NCBI GenBank assembly: GCA_035543875.1
Contig: DATKIY010000269.1
Span: forward strand, 1-22,776
Length of the DNA: 22,776 nucleotides
Source of the DNA: DATKIY01 sp035543875
GTDB lineage: Bacteria > Actinomycetota > Actinomycetes > JAHEKZ01
Direction: 5' to 3'
Part shown: piece after piece, positions 8,675-16,623 of the stretch
How positions within the stretch are numbered: position 1 is the stretch's first letter
Layout: every line of letters starts with the position of its first letter
Made by a program: the position numbers and the translations under genes
The notes under the pieces: model-generated
Database searches by the model: none
Told to the model about the DNA's origin: nothing
What the model saw: only the letters and a program-made list of their open reading frames with translations

Positions 8675-9601
8675 GTGTCGCAGCCACCCAAGACCACATC
8701 GATTGACTCGTTGTTCGAGCAGGTCAGTGTGCTGGCGGGTCGAACGCGAACCGTCAGTGAGCTCAGCGGTGGGCTGACCAACACCAACTACCGAGTGCAG
8801 ACCGGAGACGGTGGCGACTACGTCGTTCGCGTCTCAGAAGCGTCTACCGGCCTGTTGGCGATTGACCGAGACAATGAGCGGTTCAACACGCGCGCTGCTG
8901 CCGAGGCAGGGGTGGGAGCGCCGGTCATTGAGTCGCTTCCCGAACTTGGAATTCTGGTGGTCGGGTTCCTTGCCGGTCGGACCTTGGAAATGGCCGATAT
9001 CAAGAACCTGACGATGCTGCCTCGGGTAGCGGACGTAGTTCGTCAGCTTCATGATGGTCCCAGGTTCCAGGGCACCTTCGACATGCGTCGGATTCGGCGT
9101 TACTACCTTTCGGTCGTGCAGGAGCGTGGCTATCGGTTGCCCGACGACTACCTCGAACTCCAAGGACTTATCGAAGGACTTGAAGCCGCCATGGCGCAGC
9201 AGCCGGAACCGCTCGTGCCGTGCAACAACGATCTGCTTGCGGCAAACTTCATCGACGATGGTGAGCGAATGTGGCTCATCGACTACGAGTACTCGGGGAT
9301 GAACGAGGCAAGTTTCGAACTCGGCAACATTGCCAGCGAAGCATTTCTCGATCCGGAAGCGACCGCGGCACTGGTCTCTAACTATTGGGGGATTGAGTCA
9401 GATCATAAACTCGCTCGCGCCAAGGCGTGGTCACTCTTGGCCCGCTACGGCTGGACGCTGTGGGCATCCATCCAAGCTGGCTCGTCCTCAATCGATTTTG
9501 ACTTCTGGACGTGGGGGATGCAGAAGTACCAGACGGCTCATTCGGAACTGAACGGACCGGAGTATCAGCAAGTCTTGAGTGGCCTTCGCAGTGACAGATA
9601 A
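8675..9601 (+). CDS. choline/ethanolamine kinase-family phosphotransferase
   Basis: A 308-residue protein of the aminoglycoside phosphotransferase/choline kinase fold (LicA-like). The ATP loop is SGGLTNTNYRV (31-41). The Brenner motif reads CNNDLLAAN (183-191), keeping the catalytic Asp186 and Asn191 but with Asn184 where many relatives have His. The metal-binding Asp203 is in WLIDYEYSG, so it should be an active kinase. The substrate is not readable; choline, ethanolamine or another small amine alcohol is a family-based guess supported by the amine-metabolising neighbours. The start is GTG at 8675, 10 bp after the hydrolase gene. The 3' end overlaps the FAD enzyme gene, so the two are translationally coupled and likely share a pathway. 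No choline transporter is visible in the window. Confidence 0.9.
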   Translation: MSQPPKTTSIDSLFEQVSVLAGRTRTVSELSGGLTNTNYRVQTGDGGDYVVRVSEASTGLLAIDRDNERFNTRAAAEAGVGAPVIESLPELGILVVGFLAGRTLEMADIKNLTMLPRVADVVRQLHDGPRFQGTFDMRRIRRYYLSVVQERGYRLPDDYLELQGLIEGLEAAMAQQPEPLVPCNNDLLAANFIDDGERMWLIDYEYSGMNEASFELGNIASEAFLDPEATAALVSNYWGIESDHKLARAKAWSLLARYGWTLWASIQAGSSSIDFDFWTWGMQKYQTAHSELNGPEYQQVLSGLRSDR

Positions 9602-12101
9602 CAAACCGGAGCGCACGCGGATTGTTGTCATCGGTGGTGGCGTGGGTGGCACCAGCATTGCGTATCACTTGGCTCAGCGAGGCGTGTCGGATGTTGTCCT
9701 GGTTGAACGTTCCGAGCTGACCAGTGGCTCGACCTTCCATTCAGCTGGCCTCGTTGGACAACTCCGAGGCTCTGTGACTTTGACCCGCATGATGATGTAC
9801 AGCGCTGAGCTGTATCGAACCCTTGCCCTGGATGCTGAAACCCACCCCGGGTGGGTTGAGTGCGGCGGCCTTCGACTTGCCTCCACGCCCGAACGGATGG
9901 AGGAGCTCGAACGTCAGGTCGGATGGGCCGAGACGTTCGGCTTACCACTCGAGTACGTGTCTGCTGAGCGAGCTCAGGCGCTGTTTCCGCTCATGAGCCC
10001 CGACGGTGTCCTTGGGGCGACGTTTCTGCCGACCGATGGCTACCTTGACCCAAGTCAGCTCGCATATGCGCTCGCTAAGGGCGCCAGGCGTGGCGGCATC
10101 GACGTAAGAGAACACACGCGAGTGGTTTCGATTCAACCGTTGCCCGTTGGCGGCACCGGGAAGTTTCTCGTGGTCACCGACAAGGGCGATCTGGTTGCCG
10201 ATCAGGTGGTCAATGCGGCTGGAATGTACGCGGCGGAAGTTGGCCGGATGGTGGGTGTTCGCGTACCCGTTATTCCGATGTCGCATCAGTACGTCGTCAC
10301 CGCCCCCTTCCGCGACGTATCGAGCGATGACCGGCTCCCCACCCTTCGTGACCCGGACTTACTCGTCTACTACCGCGAGGACGGCGCTGGGCTCGTCATG
10401 GGTGGGTACGAAAGGCACAGTGAGGCATTCGCACTGGGCTCGTCGGGCTTTGACGCGATTCCGCAGGACTTCAACGGACGGTTGCTGCCTGAGGTTTGGC
10501 AACGTCTGGAAGAAATCTTCGAGAACTCGGTCCGGCGCGTCCCGGCCATGGCGGATGCTGAGGTTCGAAAGGTCATCAACGGTCCCGAAGCCTTCACCCC
10601 TGACAACGAGTTCTGCCTCGGTGAGGCGAACGTTCCCGGGTTCTTTGTTGCTGCGGGTTTCTGCGCTCATGGGATCGCTGGCGCCGGTGGCGTTGGCATG
10701 GTGATGGCGAACTGGCTGCTCGACTCCGATCCGGGTATGGATCTGTGGGAGATGGACATCCGCAGGTTTGGTGCGCAGTACCGGTCGGCCTCCTACACGC
10801 GCCAACGAGTGACGGAGAACTACGAGACGTACTACGACATCAAGTACCCCGGCCATGAACGGAAGGCGGGACGACCGCTCAAGACGGCTGCGGCTTATCC
10901 GTGGCATAAGGAACACGGAGCTTCATTTGGCGAGAAGTCTGGCTGGGAGCGAGTCAACTACTACTTGTCCAACGAGCAGCGAAGCGAGGAGCCGCTTCGG
11001 CCCAGGGGTTGGGCCGGCAAGCATTGGTCGACGGCGATAGCGGTCGAGCACCGTGCAACGAGGCAAGCCGCGGGGTTGTTTGACGAGTCCTCGTTCTCCA
11101 AGATCGAGGTCAGCGGTTCCGGCGCTCCCGCGCTGATCGAGTGGCTGTGTGCAAACCGGGTGGTTCGCGGTAACGGCTGCATTACCTATACGCAAATGCT
11201 TAACGAGCGAGGTGGCATCGAAGCTGATGTCACGGTGACCCAAATTGACGACGAGGTCTTCCTTGTCGTGACGGGTACGGCCTTCGGCACTCACGACCTC
11301 TCATGGATCTCAAACCATACCCCCGTTGACGGGTCGGTCACGGTTCGTGATGTGACCGATGCGTTCGTTGTTTTTGGACTGTGGGGTCCCCGGTCTCGCG
11401 ATGTCCTGCAACCGTTGACGCCACAGTCACTGTCGAACGACGACTTGCCCTTCATGCGGATGCGTGAAACATCAGTCGCAGCAGCTCCGGTGCGTCTGCT
11501 CCGCGTCACATTCGTGGGAGAGCTCGGGTGGGAAGTTCATGCGCCGGTCGAGTACGGGTTGGGACTTTGGCAGGCCATCTGGGAGTCGGGAGCTGAGCAT
11601 GGTTTGACGGCCTGTGGCTACAAGGCGATCGACTCGCTGCGAGCAGAAAAGGGATACCGCTACTGGGCGAGCGATATCACCCCTGATCAGACACCCGACG
11701 ACGCCGGTTTGGCGTTCTGTGTCAAGACCGAAAAATCGTTCTTGGGCAGAGAGTCACTCTTGCGGTTGAGGGGCCAACGAGACAGTGACTCACCCGAACT
11801 GGTGTGCCTATCCATCACCGACACCCGGCAGGTCGTGTTGGGCAACGAGCCGGTGCGTGTTGCTGGTGCTGTGGTCGGGAGGGTGACAACTGGTGCGCAA
11901 GGGTTCAGTGTCGGGACATCGATCGCCTTCGCCTATGTCCCATCGCGGGTCGCCGATCCGGGTACCCGCGCTGAAGTTCTCGTCTTCGGTCAGTGGGTCG
12001 ATGCAGTCATCTCATCTGCACCGCTGTGGGACCCGGACAACCGGCGAATTCGCGACGGAGTCGTCAGTCGTCCCACGATCTCAGGACGCAAGGGGGCATG
12101 A
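9591..12101 (+). CDS. FAD-dependent amine oxidoreductase with GcvT domain (dimethylglycine/sarcosine dehydrogenase-like)
   Basis: An 836-residue two-part enzyme. The N-terminal DAO-type FAD domain (about 8-375) starts with the dinucleotide fold IVVIGGGVGGTSIAYHLA and has GSTFHSAGL, where His50 aligns with the histidine that binds FAD covalently in dimethylglycine and sarcosine dehydrogenases. A short FAO_M-like linker follows, then a folate-binding GCV_T and GCV_T_C module (about 440-830; YTQMLNERGGIEADVTV, SLRAEKGYRYW, DAGLAFCVK). Family chemistry is oxidative N-demethylation with transfer of the one-carbon unit to tetrahydrofolate. The exact amine substrate, and oxidase versus dehydrogenase activity, are not decided by sequence. 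GTG at 9591 gives an 11-nt overlap with the kinase gene; GTG at 9579 is equally possible. The GntR regulator follows after 7 bp. Confidence 0.9.
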   Translation: MTDNKPERTRIVVIGGGVGGTSIAYHLAQRGVSDVVLVERSELTSGSTFHSAGLVGQLRGSVTLTRMMMYSAELYRTLALDAETHPGWVECGGLRLASTPERMEELERQVGWAETFGLPLEYVSAERAQALFPLMSPDGVLGATFLPTDGYLDPSQLAYALAKGARRGGIDVREHTRVVSIQPLPVGGTGKFLVVTDKGDLVADQVVNAAGMYAAEVGRMVGVRVPVIPMSHQYVVTAPFRDVSSDDRLPTLRDPDLLVYYREDGAGLVMGGYERHSEAFALGSSGFDAIPQDFNGRLLPEVWQRLEEIFENSVRRVPAMADAEVRKVINGPEAFTPDNEFCLGEANVPGFFVAAGFCAHGIAGAGGVGMVMANWLLDSDPGMDLWEMDIRRFGAQYRSASYTRQRVTENYETYYDIKYPGHERKAGRPLKTAAAYPWHKEHGASFGEKSGWERVNYYLSNEQRSEEPLRPRGWAGKHWSTAIAVEHRATRQAAGLFDESSFSKIEVSGSGAPALIEWLCANRVVRGNGCITYTQMLNERGGIEADVTVTQIDDEVFLVVTGTAFGTHDLSWISNHTPVDGSVTVRDVTDAFVVFGLWGPRSRDVLQPLTPQSLSNDDLPFMRMRETSVAAAPVRLLRVTFVGELGWEVHAPVEYGLGLWQAIWESGAEHGLTACGYKAIDSLRAEKGYRYWASDITPDQTPDDAGLAFCVKTEKSFLGRESLLRLRGQRDSDSPELVCLSITDTRQVVLGNEPVRVAGAVVGRVTTGAQGFSVGTSIAFAYVPSRVADPGTRAEVLVFGQWVDAVISSAPLWDPDNRRIRDGVVSRPTISGRKGA

Positions 12102-12108
12102 TCTGCCT

Positions 12109-12858
12109 GTGGCCAGGGAACTCTCGCATGCCGTACTGCGACCAGCGCGGGGTGGTAACGCGTTTGAGCAGACGGTCGAGCGGTTAGCCCAGTCCATCAA
12201 GCTAGGAGTGTTTCAAGCAGGCGACCGGCTGCCACCCGAGCGGGAGCTCGCTGACCTCATGCAAGTCAGCCGCATGACACTTCGGGAAGCCCTCGCCGCC
12301 CTCCGTGACACCGGCTTCGTTGAAACGCGCCGCGGGCGAGCCGGAGGCACTTATGTCAGTGCCATTGACCACCGCCGAGTTGGACGCCCGCCTGCAGGCA
12401 ACGCCGGCTCCACCATGGGCCAACCGAGTGGACGGTTGCTCCGCGATGCGCTCGAGTTTCGACGAGTAGTTGAGGGTGGTGCGGCTGGCCTAGCTGCGAC
12501 CCGCTCGATGAATGGGGAGCTGACCGAGGCCGAGGGTAGCCATCTGCTGGAGATGCTTCGCGCCGTTGATGTCGCTCCTGACGATGCCCGTCGGCGGATC
12601 GCCGACTCCCGGCTGCATCTGGCCGTGGCTTTCGTGGCTGGTAGCGAGTCGCTGACTGCCGCCGTGGCCGAAGCTCAGGTCAGGCTGGGAGAGATGTTGG
12701 CTGCGATACCGGTGCTTCGGCGCAACATTGAGCATTCCAACGCCCAGCACCGTGCTTTCGTCGAAGCCATCTTGGTCGGCGACCCCGAGCGCGCGCGTGC
12801 AGCGATGGAGGAACATTGCGACGCCACCTCCGCCCTGCTTCGCGGGTTGCTTGCCTAA
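12109..12858 (+). CDS. GntR-family (FadR subfamily) regulator
   Basis: A 249-residue GntR regulator. The N-terminal winged helix (about 18-85) reads AFEQTVERLAQSIKLGVFQAGDRLPPERELADLMQVSRMTLREALAALRDTGFVETRRGRAGGTYV, the typical GntR motif. The helical C-terminal ligand domain with its Arg-rich 'REVVEG-like' stretch (FRRVVEGGAAGLAA) is FCD/FadR-like. Start choice: GTG at 12109 lies 7 bp after the FAD gene; AGGGGG is 12 nt upstream, which is far. A longer frame to 11893 lies inside the FAD gene and is rejected. Regulators of this type respond to acids or amine-derived metabolites. A 24-bp dyad directly after its stop is the best candidate operator, suggesting local control of the following ligase, aldehyde dehydrogenase and SDR genes. 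Confidence 0.92.
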   Translation: MARELSHAVLRPARGGNAFEQTVERLAQSIKLGVFQAGDRLPPERELADLMQVSRMTLREALAALRDTGFVETRRGRAGGTYVSAIDHRRVGRPPAGNAGSTMGQPSGRLLRDALEFRRVVEGGAAGLAATRSMNGELTEAEGSHLLEMLRAVDVAPDDARRRIADSRLHLAVAFVAGSESLTAAVAEAQVRLGEMLAAIPVLRRNIEHSNAQHRAFVEAILVGDPERARAAMEEHCDATSALLRGLLA

Positions 12859-12878
12859 TCTGAGTAAAGATCTAGACT
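12851..12878 (+). promoter_or_regulatory. candidate internal promoter upstream of the glutamine-synthetase-like gene
   Basis: TTGCCT at 12851-12856, a 16-bp spacer, then TAGACT at 12873-12878 resemble sigma-A -35 and -10 boxes. The -35 lies in the last codons of the GntR gene. A start near 12885 would give a leader of about 60 nt ending in the strong Shine-Dalgarno at 12938-12943. The dyad at 12859-12882 covers the spacer and the -10. Confidence 0.45.
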
Positions 12879-12882
12879 CAGA
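12859..12882. promoter_or_regulatory. 24-bp dyad, candidate GntR operator
   Basis: Arms TCTGAGT (12859-12865) and ACTCAGA (12876-12882) are perfect inverted repeats. The central AGATCT (12868-12873) shares the same centre, so 10 of 12 base pairs are symmetric with no loop. This form suits a dimeric regulator better than a hairpin. It starts immediately after the GntR stop codon and overlaps the candidate promoter of the next gene. Confidence 0.55.
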
Positions 12883-12947
12883 CCATTGATTGGTGGGGCT
12901 CCGGTCGCTACGGTTCGCGGGCAGGCGCCTGCACCTTGGAGGGTTAC

Positions 12948-14333
12948 ATGGCCCGACGGCCCGGTTTACTCACTGTGGACGAGTTGAGATCCCAGATCGA
13001 GGGCGGGCAGGTCGACACCGTCGTCGTGGCGATCACCGACATGCAGGGTCGGTTGCAGGGAAAGCGTCTCGCAGCTCGTTACTTCCTGGAAGAAGTGCTG
13101 AGCCATGGCACCGAAGGTTGCAACTACTTGATGGCTGTCGATGTCGACATGAACACCGTCGATGGCTACGCGATGTCGTCCTGGGAACGCGGATACGGCG
13201 ACTTCGTGATGGCTCCCGACTACGACTCATTGCGTCCGATTCCATGGCTGCCAGGTTCTGCACTCGTGCTGGCTGACGTGCTTTGGGAGGACGAGACTCC
13301 TGTCCTGCCATCGCCACGCCAGATTCTGCGCAGACAGGTAGATCGGCTCAGCGAGCGCGGGCTTGCCGCAATGGTTGGCACCGAGCTCGAATTCATCGTC
13401 TTTAACGACTCGTATGAACAGGCATTCGACCTGGGTTATCGCGACTTGCAGCCTGCGAACCAGTACAACGTTGACTACTCCATCCTCGGCACCTCACGGA
13501 TCGAGCCGCTCCTTCGACGCATCCGCGTGGAGATGGAACAGGCCGGGCTGTACTGCGAATCTGCGAAAGGCGAATGCAATTTTGGACAGCACGAGATTGC
13601 ATTTCGGTTCGACGACGCACTGACAACGTGTGACAACCATGTCATCTACAAGACCGGTGCCAAGGAGATTGCAGCTCAAGAAGGCGTCTCCCTGACGTTT
13701 ATGGCTAAGTTCAATGAGCGCGAAGGCAACTCGTGCCATATCCATATCTCGCTTCGCGGTAACGGCACCCATGGCCTTGCCGACGGTGAGCCAGTCATGG
13801 CCGGTGACGCAGACTCTTATGGATTGTCCACGTTGGGCCAGCAGTTCATCGCTGGTCAGATCGCGCGACTACGAGAGCTCACGTTGTTCTACGCGCCTAA
13901 TATCAACTCTTATAAGCGGTTCGTGCCTGGCTCTTTCGCGCCCACCACTGTTGCCTGGGGACGCGACAACCGGACATGCGCCCTTCGGCTGGTTGGACAC
14001 GGTCAGTCCCTACGCATCGAGAACCGGGTTCCTGGCGGCGATATCAACCCCTACCTCGCCGTATCGGCTCTGATTGCCGCTGGGTTGGACGGCATCGATC
14101 GTGGTCTGGACCTGGAGGAGGCGCTCGCCGGCAATGCTTACCAGGCAGATCTGCCATCGGTTCCACACACCATGCACGACGCTCTTCAGTTGTGGCAGGA
14201 GTCCGAGTTCGCCACGTCGAGCTTTGGTGCAGATGTCGTCGACCACTACGCAAACATGGCGCGGGTCGAGCTTGCTTCGTACAACTCGACCGTCACCGAT
14301 TGGGAACTCCGTCGAAACTTTGAACGGTTCTAG
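12948..14333 (+). CDS. glutamine-synthetase-like gamma-glutamyl-amine ligase (GlnA4/PuuA type)
   Basis: A 461-residue member of the glutamine synthetase superfamily that ligates glutamate to an amine with ATP. Visible are the N-terminal ITDMQGRLQGKR (29-40), GTELEFIVF (Glu146, Glu148), GECNFGQHEIAFRF (Glu209, Glu216), NSCHIHISL (His264, His266), RFVPGSFAPT, and SLRIENRVPGGDINPYL (Glu358, Arg360). The subfamily segments CNYLMAVDVDMNTVDGYAMSSWE and PANQYNVDYSILG match my recollection of Streptomyces GlnA4 (gamma-glutamylethanolamide synthetase) rather than housekeeping GlnA; gamma-glutamylpolyamine synthetases are the close alternative. Start ATG 12948 has GGAGGG 4 nt upstream; the upstream in-frame TTG at 12936 is rejected. 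The aldehyde dehydrogenase gene follows after 5 bp. Confidence 0.9.
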   Translation: MARRPGLLTVDELRSQIEGGQVDTVVVAITDMQGRLQGKRLAARYFLEEVLSHGTEGCNYLMAVDVDMNTVDGYAMSSWERGYGDFVMAPDYDSLRPIPWLPGSALVLADVLWEDETPVLPSPRQILRRQVDRLSERGLAAMVGTELEFIVFNDSYEQAFDLGYRDLQPANQYNVDYSILGTSRIEPLLRRIRVEMEQAGLYCESAKGECNFGQHEIAFRFDDALTTCDNHVIYKTGAKEIAAQEGVSLTFMAKFNEREGNSCHIHISLRGNGTHGLADGEPVMAGDADSYGLSTLGQQFIAGQIARLRELTLFYAPNINSYKRFVPGSFAPTTVAWGRDNRTCALRLVGHGQSLRIENRVPGGDINPYLAVSALIAAGLDGIDRGLDLEEALAGNAYQADLPSVPHTMHDALQLWQESEFATSSFGADVVDHYANMARVELASYNSTVTDWELRRNFERF

Positions 14334-14338
14334 GCCTG

Positions 14339-15706
14339 ATGCCTACCGTCTATGACGTCGTGAACCCAGCGACAGAAGAGACTGTTCGGTCGATCACTCA
14401 TGCAGACCTGAGGGCGACGGACTCGGCAATAGAACGCGCAAGTCGTGCCTTTGACACGTGGCGGTTGGTAACTCCGGCAGACCGAGGCCGGTTGCTGCGC
14501 GCTTTTGCTGATCTCGTCGACGCTCATCGCGAGGAGCTGGCCGAGCTGGAGGTGGCGAACTCCGGCCACACGATCAGTAATGCGCGGTGGGAGGCAGGAA
14601 ACGTTCGGGACGTGCTGACGTACTACTCGGCGGCGCCCGAACGCCTCTTCGGGAAGCAAATCCCGGTCGCTGACGGCATCGACATTACGTTCAAGGAGCC
14701 GCTGGGCGTGGTCGGCGTGATCGTGCCGTGGAACTTCCCTATGCCAATTGCGGGTTGGGGTTTCGCCCCTGCACTGGCTGCCGGCAACACAGTTGTTCTC
14801 AAGCCTGCGGAGCTCACACCCCTCACGGCGATCAGACTCGCCGAACTGGCGCTCGATGCTGGCATCCCCGAAGACGTGTTCACCGTGCTCCCAGGTAAAG
14901 GTTCCATCGTCGGTGAGCGGTTCGTTACTCATCCGCTGGTTCGGAAAGTGGTCTTCACCGGATCCACGGAGGTTGGACAACACGTGATGACCGGCTGCGC
15001 GAAACAGATCAAGCGCTTGACTCTCGAGCTGGGGGGCAAGAGTGCGAACGTGGTGTTCGCTGATGCCGACTTGGAACGCGCTGCGGCCGCCGCACCGTAC
15101 GGAGTATTCGACAACGCCGGCCAGGACTGCTGTGCGCGTTCGCGAATTTTGGTACAGCAGTCCGTGTACGACCGATTCATGGAGCTGCTCGAACCCGCCG
15201 TCAAGGGTGTTCGGGTCGAGAACCCTCGTTTGGACAGCTCCGAGATGGGTCCGCTCATCTCCGCATCGCAGCGTGCGACTGTGAGTGCCTACGTGCCAGC
15301 TGATGCGCCAGTCGCATTCCGTGGCAGTGCACCAGATGGGCCGGGGTATTGGTTCCCCCCAACGGTCCTGGCTCCGGTCAGTCCCAAGGACGCGGTATTT
15401 CGCGAGGAAATCTTCGGTCCGGTTGTCGTGGTCGTCCCGTTCGATGAGGAAGCGGATGCGATAGCTCTCGCCAATGACTCAAACTTCGGGTTGTCTGGAT
15501 CGATCTGGACACGCGACGTGGGTAAAGCCCTTCGCGTGGCGCGGGCAGTTGAAGCTGGGAACTTGTCCGTCAACTCACATTCGTCAGTGCGCTACTCGAC
15601 GCCCTTCGGCGGGTTTAAGCAGTCCGGTTTGGGTCGCGAGCTAGGACCAGATGCACTCGACTCGTTCACAGAGGTCAAGAACGTCTTCATCGCAACGAAG
15701 GAGTAG
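14339..15706 (+). CDS. NAD(P)-dependent aldehyde dehydrogenase (PuuC-like role)
   Basis: A 455-residue aldehyde dehydrogenase with all catalytic elements: WNFPMPIAGW (Asn132), the Rossmann FTGSTEVGQ (206-214), LELGGKSANVVF (general base Glu230), NAGQDCCARSR (nucleophile Cys264), EEIFGPVVVV and the C-terminal PFGGFKQSGLGRELG. It oxidises an aldehyde to the acid. In this operon the natural candidate is a gamma-glutamyl-amino-aldehyde derived from the ligase product, as PuuC does in polyamine breakdown, but the substrate is inferred from context. It is slightly short relative to the usual 480-500 residues because the N-terminus is compact. The ATG lies 5 bp after the ligase stop. The SDR start is 2 bp after its stop, with its ribosome site inside this gene. 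Confidence 0.93.
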   Translation: MPTVYDVVNPATEETVRSITHADLRATDSAIERASRAFDTWRLVTPADRGRLLRAFADLVDAHREELAELEVANSGHTISNARWEAGNVRDVLTYYSAAPERLFGKQIPVADGIDITFKEPLGVVGVIVPWNFPMPIAGWGFAPALAAGNTVVLKPAELTPLTAIRLAELALDAGIPEDVFTVLPGKGSIVGERFVTHPLVRKVVFTGSTEVGQHVMTGCAKQIKRLTLELGGKSANVVFADADLERAAAAAPYGVFDNAGQDCCARSRILVQQSVYDRFMELLEPAVKGVRVENPRLDSSEMGPLISASQRATVSAYVPADAPVAFRGSAPDGPGYWFPPTVLAPVSPKDAVFREEIFGPVVVVVPFDEEADAIALANDSNFGLSGSIWTRDVGKALRVARAVEAGNLSVNSHSSVRYSTPFGGFKQSGLGRELGPDALDSFTEVKNVFIATKE

Positions 15707-15708
15707 AC

Positions 15709-16473
15709 GTGGACCGACTTACAGATCGCGTAGCCCTCATCACAGGCGGCGCGAGTGGAATTGGACTGGCGACGGCACGACGGTTTGCCAGTGAAGGCGC
15801 CACGGTCGTCATCGCCGACATGAACGACCAAGCCGGGAAATCGGCGGCTGCCGAGGTCGGCGGAAGCTACATCAGAGTGGACGTGACAAGTCGCACTGAC
15901 AATGAGGGTATGTATGAGGAAACTGTCGACGCATACGGCCACATCGACATCGCGTTTCACAACGCGGGGATCTCCCCTCCCGACGACGACTCCATCTTGG
16001 AAACCGAGCCAGACGCATGGCAGCGAGTGCAGGAAGTGAACCTAACCTCGGTGTACCTCGGCTGTAAGGCTGTGATTCCCTACATGCAACGACAGGGCAA
16101 GGGTTCCATCATCAACACAGCCTCGTTCGTCGCCACCATGGGCGCAGCCACGTCACAGATTTCTTATACGGCAAGCAAGGGCGGGGTGCTGGCGATGACC
16201 CGCGAACTCGGCGTGCAGTTTGCTCGGGAGGGCATCCGGGTGAATGCCTTGTCGCCGGGTCCGGTTAACACACCTCTGCTGCGCGACCTGTTTGCTAAGG
16301 ATCCCGAGCGTGCCGCGCGACGGCTGGTTCACGTTCCGGTGGGTCGTTTTGCGGAGCCTGAGGAGATAGCAGCAGCCGTCGCATTCCTGGCAAGCGATGA
16401 CTCGTCGTTCATTACCGCTTCGAACTTCCTTGTCGACGGCGGAATCGCTGGCGCTTATGTGACCCCGTTGTAG
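15709..16473 (+). CDS. short-chain dehydrogenase/reductase
   Basis: A 254-residue classical SDR: NAD-binding TGGASGIG (12-19), the acidic end of beta-2 IADMND (suggesting NAD over NADP), NAG (85-87), catalytic Asn111, Ser139, Tyr153 and Lys157 (SYTASK), and a C-terminal FLVDGG. Substrate specificity cannot be read. In a gamma-glutamylethanolamide pathway the missing step is oxidation of the alcohol to the aldehyde, which this enzyme could perform; that is inference. GTG at 15709 has AAGGAG at 15698-15703, 5 nt away. It is the last gene of the + strand operon; a strong hairpin follows 60 bp downstream. Confidence 0.93.
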   Translation: MDRLTDRVALITGGASGIGLATARRFASEGATVVIADMNDQAGKSAAAEVGGSYIRVDVTSRTDNEGMYEETVDAYGHIDIAFHNAGISPPDDDSILETEPDAWQRVQEVNLTSVYLGCKAVIPYMQRQGKGSIINTASFVATMGAATSQISYTASKGGVLAMTRELGVQFAREGIRVNALSPGPVNTPLLRDLFAKDPERAARRLVHVPVGRFAEPEEIAAAVAFLASDDSSFITASNFLVDGGIAGAYVTPL

Positions 16474-16533
16474 CCAGTGGCGCAAAACCATTCGTGAGGT
16501 CTGGCGTCGCCGCGATAACGGTCACCAAGTCCG

Positions 16534-16570
16534 CCCCCTGCTCCGCGTCCCCCCTCGGAGCAGGGGGTTT
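16534..16570 (+). terminator. strong Rho-independent-type terminator
   Basis: A perfect 12-bp inverted repeat, CCCCCTGCTCCG (16534-16545) and CGGAGCAGGGGG (16556-16567), encloses a 10-nt loop and is followed by TTT. It lies 60 bp after the SDR stop and 54 bp before the convergent catalase stop. The T-tract is short, so it may pause or partly terminate, but stem quality is high. No T-run exists on the opposite side, so it serves mainly the + strand operon. Confidence 0.85.
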
Positions 16571-16623
16571 CCCTGCGTCTTCCCGGTGTTTGTCCGGGGT
16601 TGTCCCGGTCCGTTCTGGTGTGC

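Noticed and set aside
11893..12108. Longer GntR protein beginning inside the FAD gene
   Set aside because: The segment is a frame-shifted reading of the GcvT C-terminal domain with no known motif.
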